NCBI GenBank assembly: GCA_020283715.1
Contig: JAIQCW010000066.1
Coordinates: 86,740-150,739, forward strand
From: Cytauxzoon felis
Lineage: Eukaryota; Apicomplexa; Aconoidasida; Piroplasmida; Theileriidae
Direction of reading: 5' to 3'
DNA length: 64,000 nucleotides
The notes below the pieces were generated by a model. It saw nothing but the letters and a program-made list of their open reading frames with translations. It made no database searches and was not told the origin of the DNA. Position numbers and translations under genes: made by a program. Shown piece after piece: positions 56,670-64,000 of the stretch (position 1 is its first letter; each line of letters opens with the position of its first letter).

Positions 56670-56961
56670 ATGTATAAGAAGATTGGTCTAGTAGCATTGA
56701 GTATACCATTTGTATATGAATATACCAAGGTACCTTTGAATATATATTACCAGTACTTTACAATAGTAATTTAGGAATTTTATTGGACTAATAGATTTAA
56801 AAAATTACTAATGGATGAAATTATATCGGATAGATTTGTATGGTTACATCATAATATGATTGTAAGTTGATGATATATCCTTCTATATATAACCATTTTA
56901 TCAGCATGATGAAATTGAACGTACATTGATGAAACAAAAGGATAAATTGAATGATAAATAA
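56670..56961 (+). CDS. Unknown 67-aa protein, three exons
   Basis: Exons 56670-56729, 56775-56861, 56905-56961 with 45- and 43-nt introns, all in phase. Sequence MYKKIGLVALSIPFVYEYTKEFYW... then a basic/acidic helix ending KQKDKLNDK; the N-terminus could be a mitochondrial presequence or single membrane helix. Its TAA overlaps the ATG of the downstream methyltransferase by one base (TAATG), an unusual arrangement for two separate eukaryotic transcripts. Confidence 0.6.
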
Positions 56962-58075
56962 TGGAAGAAATAAATTATATCAATAATTATAAAGATTTAA
57001 TTTATGAACCAAATGAGGATACATTTCTATTTGTTGATGTCTTAAAAGAGGAATTAACAGACATTATAAAAAGCAATCCAGCTATGATCTTGGAGATTGG
57101 GTATATTTAGATGTGATTATTTTATAATTGAATTTTAGATGTGGTAGTGGTTATTTATCTACATTTTTATCATGTAAATTGAAAGAGAATAATATCTATA
57201 CATTTATAATTGCCTTGGATATCAATATTTATGCGAATTTTAACACATTAGAACTCGCCAACATCAATAAAATATCAACCATCGACTCTATTTGTATCGA
57301 TTATTTTACTGTTAATTTCAAAGAGAAATTCGATTTAATCTTATTCAATCCTGTAAGAATAAAGTTTATTTAATTAAATTTCATACATTAGCCCTATGTA
57401 CCCAGTAATGAAGATATCGAAACCTCCAAACTCATAGATCGCGCATGGAATGGAGGGAAGAATGGTAATGAAGTGATTTTAAAATTCATTGATACAGTAG
57501 AGGTGAGTAATACCATCATCAGTTTAAATATCCGCCATAGAAACATCTATCAAACAAAGGAACAGTATACCTAGTATGTTGAACAAAGGAATATAGTACC
57601 GTCACCCAAGGTCCTTCCACCTGATGTCCAATCCTACTCTTCTTCCACTTGGCGTGGAGCCTCTTCCAATTACTTCCCCTTCCAGCTCCCTGAGATCGCT
57701 TCCAGGTTCTCCACTTGAGGTCCAATACTACATTCATTACCTCCATCTTCCATCATTCCCATGATGGATGATCCATCACAACCCTTCTTACCGCCACGAT
57801 CTCTGGGAGTGGCATCACCCATTAGGGATAGATAATTGGAAGAGGGCTCCACGCCGAGTGGAAGATGAGTTGGATTGGACCTCAGGTGGAACGGCGAGTG
57901 GATGAAGAGTAGGATTGGACCTCGAATGGAGAATGATGCATATATTAATAATATATAATAAAATTGATAGTTATTGGAGAGGCGTAATAGATATATTGAG
58001 ATAAAGTGTATATTGATGTCGATGGGTTTTAAGGTGAAGGTGAGTGATTGGGTTGATATTGTTGGAATAGATTAA
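56961..58075 (+). CDS. HemK2/N6AMT1-type protein glutamine methyltransferase
   Basis: Exons 56961-57100, 57139-57352, 57392-57502, 57541-57573, 57971-58075; 200 aa, all junctions in phase. The family methylates the GGQ glutamine of release factor eRF1 with Trm112. Features: YEPNEDTFLFVDVL, SAM motif I LEIGCGSGYLS (split by intron 1), catalytic NPPYVPS (split by intron 2), AWNGGKNGNEVILKF, LSNKGTVYLVLLERRN, ending in the expected place. Intron 4 (57574-57970, 397 nt) holds cassettes; the other three are 38-39 nt. Confidence 0.92.
57616..57932. repeat. Cassettes in N6AMT1 intron
   Basis: CCACCTGATGTCCAATCC to GGATTGGACCTCAGGTGG and an extra half-copy. CCACTTGGCGTGG, CCCTGAGATCGC, CATCATTCCCATGATG, CCACGATCTCTGGGAGTGG, CCCATTAGGG and CCACGCCGAGTGG hairpins. 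Confidence 0.85.
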
Positions 58076-58216
58076 TGTATAGTTTTTGAAAACGAGACGA
58101 ATAATTGGTGAAGAATTATATATAATTAAATTTAATAAATAATTAATGCTTAATTTTTATAAATTTTCATGGGTATTATATAGTGATATGACCTGTATTT
58201 AGTATAGTGATATAAG

Positions 58217-58972
58217 ATGACGTATAACCAACCAAAGGTTAAATTAAGATTATGTGAACATTTACGAGTACAAGCTCCTCATGTATTTACAAGAAATACA
58301 GTAAATTTGGGTGAGCCTGTAGTACCAATGAGTCATGGTAATCCAATGCCGAGTTATCCAATGGACATGTCATATCAGAAACATAATCAGCAATCATCTG
58401 ATAGTAATCGCAATGTAGAATATAAAGAGGAACAAGTTAGTTCAAGTATAATGGAAATTCATAAATTATTATTTAGCCGGTATTATGGAAGGGTAAATTG
58501 GCCAAGAATGGTAAAAAATTAATAGACTCTATTGCTAGAAAAGTCAGTGGACAATGCACAAACGTATTAAATGAGGTAATTTTTCCAAAAATTTTATCCA
58601 TAACACCTCATTTTCAATAGAAATTAGATATCATCAATATTACCCATCGTCTCAAATGGGAAGAAGCATCCAAAAATGCACCAATTTCAGGTTAGCTAAA
58701 GTAATAAATCAGTATAACGAGTTGAAATTTATGCTCCTTTGCACCAGAGGTCCTGCCGTCAGCTTCCTTGTTTACTTCCCCCTTCGCTTCCCTGAGATCA
58801 GCTACGGGTTCTCCACTCGAGGTTACATTCACTACTTCTTCACCGCCACGATCTCTGGGAGTGGCTATACTCTTTAGAGGGAGGTAAACAGAAGAGCTGT
58901 CTGCAAGACAAAGAGAGATGGTGCTGGACCTCAGGTGGAATATCTTCAGGATCACATTGCATTATATATTAA
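58217..58972 (+). CDS. Unknown protein, incomplete gene model
   Basis: Exon 58217 onward encodes MTYNQPKVKLRLCEHLRVQAPHVF... ending ...LLFSRYYG. The frame then needs either a very short (14-nt) intron or one extra base in GGG near 58490 to continue as NGKKLIDSIARKVSGQCTNVLNE, then a 45-nt intron (58576-58620) and KLDIINITHRLKWEEASKNAPISG to a donor at 58691. If spliced over the cassette to 58950 it ends SHCIIY at 58972, but that overlaps the start of the next gene model, so the 3' end is doubtful. No domain recognised. Confidence 0.45.
58748..58943. repeat. Cassettes between or within the 58-kb genes
   Basis: CTGCCGTCAG, CCCTGAGATCAGC, CCACGATCTCTGGGAGTGG, CTCTTTAGAG, GTCTGCAAGAC hairpins and GGACCTCAGGTGG end. 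Confidence 0.85.
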
Positions 58973-59412
58973 CATTATTCATTTATCATATAGTATTTTC
59001 ATTGCATGCATCTACAAAGGTTGAGCCATTTATTGAGTATATAGAGTACTTCAAGTCTAAAGATAGGGTAAGGGTCCTAACAAAAATTTATTACGGCTCT
59101 TCAGATTGGTGTAGCACCTATTGGTGATGAATATAACATTTATATTTGTGCTCCTGGGAATCCATTGTATGATAAGCATGTACCAGATGATATATCATCA
59201 CCAATGTAAGTGATTAAGATGACTAAATAATGATCTACAGATTAATTGGTATTGTTGTACTCAATAGTAATAATAGTGTTACTCAAAGTAATAAACCAGC
59301 AAATGGTGAGTTAATGATTGTTAGCATGAGGAAATAATCTTCTCTAGAACACATTGGAGATTGGCTAAATAAGTTGAGTAATATAACGGCAATGCTAGAG
59401 TCGAAGAAGTAA
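58918..59412 (+). CDS. Possible secreted protein, start codon inside a cassette
   Basis: Exons 58918-59067, 59105-59205, 59241-59305, 59348-59412, with 35-42-nt introns that keep frame. Hydrophobic leader FRITLHYILTLFIYHIVFSLHA, then STKVEPFIEYIEYFKSKDR, IGVAPIGDEYNIYICAPGNPLYDKH, LIGIVVLNSNNSVTQ. The only in-frame ATG upstream of the leader lies in the cassette end. An alternative splice from about 59372 would continue into SSLHVYATPNSEGCIRICTCTIGWIPDD (59450-59553). No family recognised; start and 3' end uncertain. Confidence 0.45.
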
Positions 59413-59599
59413 ATGAGGAAAATTTTTTATATAAAAAGATAAATTGATATATAAATCCTCATTACATGTATATGCAACACCAAATAGTGAGGGGTGTATT
59501 CGCATTTGTACTTGTACCATAGGTTGGATACCAGATGATACTATCCCACAGGTATACGGTATGAGTTTCAAGTATACTATAGACATAATCTAAATAGTA

Positions 59600-60103
59600 A
59601 AGTTAATGTAGTCATAGATCTAAGATATAATTAGAATCTAGTAGACGGGTTAGATTGTAATTTATCTGTAAATTTAGTTAATTTATCATGTGTACTTTGC
59701 ATCCCCATAATACACATTTTATAAATTTTTATGTATAACTCCTGAATCTAATCAATTTAAACATAGATTCAACAAAAAAATCATAACATAAGTCTATTGT
59801 AATTGTTTGGTGTGATGAAATGGTATTTTCATCCACATAGCTGTGTATATTATAAAGTACATTAAATTTTGAACTTGTTCTTCATAATAAGCCATAATTA
59901 TGTATATTTGCATTTATAATTTATGTATTTGATGAGAATTAGCTTTAATTATTTAATGGATGTTGGGTGTAGTTGTGATAGTAGTGATTAAGGTATCGCA
60001 GTGGATGGATTCTTAGGGCTTTAGATGGTGTTAGCCTTGTTTGCGAGTGTAATTCGAATGTGTCGAGATGAATGTCAAGTCTCGAAATCTTATCTGATTA
60101 GTT
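59600..60103. other. Intergenic, nothing recognised
   Basis: AT-rich spacer upstream of the choline kinase gene. No cassette and no convincing ORF. Confidence 0.5.
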
Positions 60104-61412
60104 ATGGAAGTTTATAGTAAAGGTATAGGTTCTGTCCATCCAAATGAGGATGTTAAAATGAAGGTATTGAATTTATGTAGTAAATGTCAGGCCAATTTCA
60201 AATGCAATTGTTATAGTAAGAGTGATATAGGTCGATCACCTTGTGATAGTGATGATGATGTTAACGAGATTGAAAAGTTCGTTGATACGAATGCACATTT
60301 AACTGATGCATTGGATTTGGCTGAAATTAAGGATCTATGTATACGTAATGTACCGTTTTGGGATGATTTAAAGAGGGAGGATATATGTTTAAGGAGGATA
60401 AATACAGCATTGACTAATGTAGTGTTTAAAGTTGAATTGAATATGGATGATGATGTTTCATTACGTGTACGTAAAGTATTATTGAGGATAATATTACCTC
60501 ATTTATCGAGTTTATATGATGTAGAAAGTCAAAGTGATGTATTGGAGATATTAGCAATGCATAATTGTGCTCCTAAATTATTAGCAAAATGTGATGGAGC
60601 AAGGATGGAACAATGGTTAGATGGTTATATTTTAAGATCAGATTGTATTAATAATCCATCAGTATTAACATCGATGGCTAGTTTAATCGCAAAATTTCAT
60701 AAACGTGCTACACTTGCAGCACCTGCACATTGGGATAGAACACCTTTTGTAATTCGTACATGTAAGAAATGGATTAATAAAGTTGCTGATATAATTAAAA
60801 AAAAGAATCTAAATGTAGATTTAGATAGTAGAATTGAAGCATTTAATAAATATGAAAAAATTTTATCAAAATATATCACAGGTAAATCTTTTGCTAATGA
60901 AATTATGTTTTGTCATAATGATGTCCATTTAAGAAATGTTATTGTTACTTATCATGGGTATAGATTAATAGATTTTGATTATAGTGCTTTCAATTATGTC
61001 GGTTATGATATAGCTAATTTGTTTGATGAGATACTTACAAATTATGATGTATTCACTCCACCATACTTTGAAATTGATGATAAATATGAAATTTCTAATG
61101 AGTTAAAATGTATATTCGCTAGTGTTTATTTATCTGAAGTCACATCAACTAATATATTACCATCAGATAAAGATATTATTAATGAATTTCTTAATTCCGT
61201 ACGCATACATTCATTAGGCCCCTGTATAATATGGTCACTTTGGGGGTTAATAGTGTAAGTTTTATTGCAATTATTTATTTAAATTATTCAGTGACTTGGA
61301 ATTTAATGTCCAAGATTCGTTCCATTATATCCAATATAGCGATGAGAAGATGAAAATGTTCAATAAAATATTTAATAAGCTTGTAAATGATAAGATTATC
61401 GATGATGTGTAA
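60104..61412 (+). CDS. Choline/ethanolamine kinase
   Basis: Exons 60104-61254 and 61292-61412 (37-nt intron); 423 aa. First step of the CDP-choline or CDP-ethanolamine pathway for membrane phospholipids. Motifs: the Brenner-type FCHNDVHLRNVI catalytic loop and LIDFDYSAFNYVGYDIANLFDE, the signature of the choline kinase family; IWSLWGLIVSDLEF corresponds to the conserved Trp-rich end. The N-terminal ~55 residues contain an unusual cysteine cluster (CSKCQANFKCNC) outside the family's usual start. Choline versus ethanolamine preference cannot be told from sequence by eye. Confidence 0.93.
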
Positions 61413-61629
61413 TTATAATTTAACTTTACTGTATTTTTAATAAATAATTTAATTTGTGGGGAAAATTTTTACATTTTCTATGTATTATACGTCAGTATTT
61501 ATGTCAAGTTGAGGTATTCTTGAATTAATGTTGGTTAGTAGTACATAACTTCAAATGTCTATATGCACCATAAATTAAATTAGCACCACAATTATAGGGC
61601 GAATGCACTATAATTACCCACTTTATGGT

Positions 61630-61890
61630 GTTTATTGAAGATTTCTCTCTTAATATAATTTATACATATATATCAATGCAATTGAAGGATGATATATAGT
61701 TGTATGATGGTATATATGTATTAATATAAATAATTATTACAATATATATACTATATAAATACTAACATGAACTGATACTATAGTAACTATATTATACTTA
61801 TAATAATACTAACTATATGTACTTCTATAAAATTATAAAAATATTACAAGAAGGTTGTAAATGATTGAAGGAGGGTAATTTCGTTAAAGT
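61630..61890. repeat. Element C copy
   Basis: AT-rich element with CAATTGAAGGATGATATATAG and ACTAACATG...ACTATATTATACTTATAA blocks as in the copies near 2000, 13890 and 25430. Not flanked by an intact cassette on the left. Confidence 0.75.
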
Positions 61891-62241
61891 ATTAAAGGAT
61901 AATTGATCCAAGATAACAGTATTATTTTGATGTTCAAACTTCTTGAGGCTTATACAGGAGCATTGAAGGGGATTAATTGTATTTGTAAACCAGTGACATA
62001 CTTTGAATACGTTTATCAGTTCAGACGATTAAATGGCAAATTGATACGGATGTATAGTGAACACCTTACATTGATATATTGCCCATGTTGTAAATATGAT
62101 AAAGACGGTTGTTTAAAAGATGGTAACAAATGCGGTATAAGTCATGTAATGAGGTATTGGTTTTGTTTTAAGGATTGTAAAGCTCTGACTAAACCAAAAG
62201 AACCAGAGAAGAAGGATGGCAATGGACATCTCAATCAATAA
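61876..62241 (+). pseudogene. Cysteine-rich family, C-terminal fragment
   Basis: Best Met-started frame is 61903-62241. Encodes LLEAYTGALKGINCICK, then YCPCCKYDKDGCLKDGNKCGISHVMRYWFCFKDC and a KPKEPEKK tail: the last third of the family without its N-terminal two thirds. Follows an element C copy and precedes a cassette. Likely a broken copy. Confidence 0.65.
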
Positions 62242-62267
62242 GATATTCGAATATGGAACAAATCACT

Positions 62268-62405
62268 GCCCGTAGCTGATCTCAGGGAAGCGGAGGGGGA
62301 AGTAATTAAAAGAGCTGACGGCAGGACGACCTCAGGTGGAACGGCGAGTGAAAGGAGAGGTGGATTGTAACTGAGTGGAATGTTGTCTGGATGGCGACCT
62401 TAGTG
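62268..62405. repeat. Cassette upstream of adenosine kinase
   Basis: CCCGTAGCTGATCTCAGGG, GCTGACGGCAGG and ACCTCAGGTGG, with degraded further ends. 62406-62698 holds only the presumed promoter of the adenosine kinase gene. Confidence 0.75.
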
Positions 62406-62698
62406 AAACGGTTAGTGTAGGATTTACACATTCCAAAAAAAAAGAATCTGGGAATGTTAAAAAATTAGATTGTGTTATCCACATTATAGATTTTGTGTAG
62501 TATTAAATGCACTGTAGAGAAGCTACTTTATATCGGGTAAATTTACCTGAGTTTCTATATGATAATCTTCTCCGATTTATGTAAGGATACTTGGATTCCA
62601 TTGTCTATACTTCAAATATACTTTATCTCTCCAACTTCGTCATAAAATCTAATATCATCCCTCCTTCAATGATGATTTATAAAGAGAAGTTGTGACTC

Positions 62699-63754
62699 AT
62701 GGAGGAGGAGGAGGAGGTAAGACTTAGAGAGAACATATTATTTGGTTTGGGCAATATCTTATTGGACATGTTGGTAGATGTAGATGATGATTTATTGACA
62801 AAGTATGGATTAAAGAAGGATCATCAGATATACTATCACAAAGGCCTTGAAGGGTTATTCGAAGAGGTGGCTGCAAAGTATAATGTTACATACTGTCCAG
62901 GAGGTAGTGTATACAATACAATGAAAATATTTCAATGGATGTTACAAGAACCAAAGAAGGCGGCTACATTTGTTTGTAGTGTTGGTCAGGATAAGATGGG
63001 TGAAATGTTGATGGAAGATGCCAAGAAGCGTAATATTAATGCGCGCTTTTATGAAGTTGATAATGTACCGACAGGTATATGTGCTGTATTAATGAAGGGT
63101 AAAAACCGTTCAATAGTTACAGAATTAGGTGCAGCAGAATATTACAGTAAAGAGAAGCATTTAGATTTACCAGAGAATTGGAAAGTTGTAGAAGAGGCTG
63201 AATATTATTATTTGTGCGGATATACCTTATTAGTATCTCCTGAAGCTCTATTCAAGATTGCAAAATATGCATGTGTTAATAATAGACATATTTCATTCAA
63301 CCTATCTGCGTCGTGTATCATTACGCGTTTTAAGGATGTCTTGATAGACTTGTTAAAGTATGTTGATTTCATTTTTGGTAATGATGATGAAGCAAGAGCA
63401 TACGCTGAAGAGTCTGGGTACCCATCCGATAACCTGGAGGATGTCGCTAAATGGATGAGGTCATTACCTAAGGAGAATAAGACAAGGGAGAGAGTTGTCG
63501 TTGTAACATGTGGACCTCATGATACTATAGTAGCTACTGTGAAAGGTATAATAAAACATCCAGTTATACCTGTAGATGAAAATGACATCATTGATACATG
63601 TGGCGCAGGAGATGCAGTTGCTGGTGGATTCCTATCGCAATTTGTACAAGGTAAACCATTAGAAGATTGTATTGCTGCTGGACATTATGCAGCAAGTATT
63701 GCTATTAAAGGATTTGGATGTACAGTACCAGAGTTTAAACCAGATTTTAAATGA
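62699..63754 (+). CDS. Adenosine kinase (PfkB/ribokinase family)
   Basis: 351 aa, intron-free. Phosphorylates adenosine to AMP in purine salvage. Sequence matches eukaryotic adenosine kinase end to end: FGLGNILLDMLVDVDD, CPGGSVYNTMKIFQW, CSVGQDKMGEMLMEDAKK, TGICAVLM, FIFGNDDEA, and the PfkB signature DTCGAGDAVAGGFLSQF with the catalytic Asp (residue about 302). The second in-frame feature of note is a run of Glu after Met (MEEEEEV). Starts at the first ATG. A damaged piece of its 3' region is fused to a cysteine-rich fragment at 15778-16083. Fits with the transporter-like gene at 26616. Confidence 0.95.
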   Translation: MEEEEEVRLRENILFGLGNILLDMLVDVDDDLLTKYGLKKDHQIYYHKGLEGLFEEVAAKYNVTYCPGGSVYNTMKIFQWMLQEPKKAATFVCSVGQDKMGEMLMEDAKKRNINARFYEVDNVPTGICAVLMKGKNRSIVTELGAAEYYSKEKHLDLPENWKVVEEAEYYYLCGYTLLVSPEALFKIAKYACVNNRHISFNLSASCIITRFKDVLIDLLKYVDFIFGNDDEARAYAEESGYPSDNLEDVAKWMRSLPKENKTRERVVVVTCGPHDTIVATVKGIIKHPVIPVDENDIIDTCGAGDAVAGGFLSQFVQGKPLEDCIAAGHYAASIAIKGFGCTVPEFKPDFK

Positions 63755-63889
63755 TTTATACGTGAAAAATTATCTATAAATTTAATCGCTAATACTAGAT
63801 TACACACAATATCTAATCTCATTTCATTTATATACGATATATACAAACGAACTGTTGTACATCTGAAATTACCGTAAGATCTCTGTTCA

Positions 63890-64000
63890 ATTCAACCCGA
63901 GGTCATCCTGCCGTCAGCTTCTTTAATTACCTATCCCTCCGCTTCCCTGAGATCAGCTCCGGGTTCCACTTGAGGTTACATCCATTTCCTTCACACTAAC
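63890..64000. repeat. Cassette at right edge of window
   Basis: CCCGAGGTC end, CTGCCGTCAG, CCTATCC and CCCTGAGATCAGCTCCGGG hairpins, then CCACTTGAGGTTACATCC. Truncated by the window. Confidence 0.8.

Overview
The window is eukaryotic nuclear DNA, very AT-rich, from a parasite with a compact genome. Genes lie 0-1 kb apart on both strands and are split by very short GT-AG introns (18-73 nt). The gene set fits an apicomplexan, most likely a piroplasm (Theileria/Babesia/Cytauxzoon-like): gamete fusogen HAP2, several proteins with signal-plus-transit-like N-termini (probably apicoplast), a helical-repeat protein of the organellar RAP/FASTK kind, nucleoside uptake and adenosine kinase, and a cysteine-rich multigene family. 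The lineage is inferred from gene content, not proven. Splice models below are hand-derived; every junction listed keeps the reading frame unless stated otherwise.

Layout, left to right: 3' end of cytosolic-type leucyl-tRNA synthetase (+); RUS/DUF647 protein (-); CDKAL1-type tRNA methylthiotransferase (+); multi-S1-domain, probably apicoplast protein (-); three small secreted CxxxC proteins; CAF1 deadenylase (-); a small unknown gene (+); cysteine-rich gene (+); DUF2009 protein (-); cyclin H-like (+); 11-TM nucleoside-transporter-like protein (+); helical-repeat protein (-) with a cysteine-rich gene inside its intron; Rab5-like GTPase (+); HAP2 (-); giant PHD/ePHD protein (+); valyl-tRNA synthetase (+); PI4K-gamma-like kinase (-), also with a cysteine-rich gene in an intron; SPEC3/Stum-like protein (-); unknown gene (-); TRAPPC4 (+); small membrane genes; HemK2/N6AMT1 methyltransferase (+); two poorly resolved genes; choline/ethanolamine kinase (+); cysteine-rich fragment; adenosine kinase (+).

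The dominant feature is a dispersed family of GC-richer modular cassettes (about 100-300 bp each). They are bounded by inverted CCACCTGAGGTCCAATCC / GGATTGGACCTCAGGTGG-type ends and built from interchangeable hairpins whose stems change by compensatory substitutions around constant loops. Cassettes lie between genes, inside all 20 large introns (259-1408 nt) recognised here and in none of the short ones, and, read in frame, inside the exons of the valyl-tRNA synthetase and PHD genes. They flank passengers: a roughly 250-bp element B with a conserved ~60-codon ORF, a roughly 300-bp AT-rich element C, and whole or broken cysteine-rich genes. Base composition of neighbouring exons flips around the cassettes: the top strand is C-rich on the left and G-rich on the right, whatever the gene orientation. 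This cassette system is the best candidate for something undescribed.

Functional themes: translation and tRNA modification (LeuRS, ValRS, CDKAL1, S1 protein, N6AMT1), gene regulation (cyclin H, CAF1, PHD protein), membrane traffic (Rab5, TRAPPC4, PI4K-like) and salvage (nucleoside-transporter-like protein with adenosine kinase; choline kinase).
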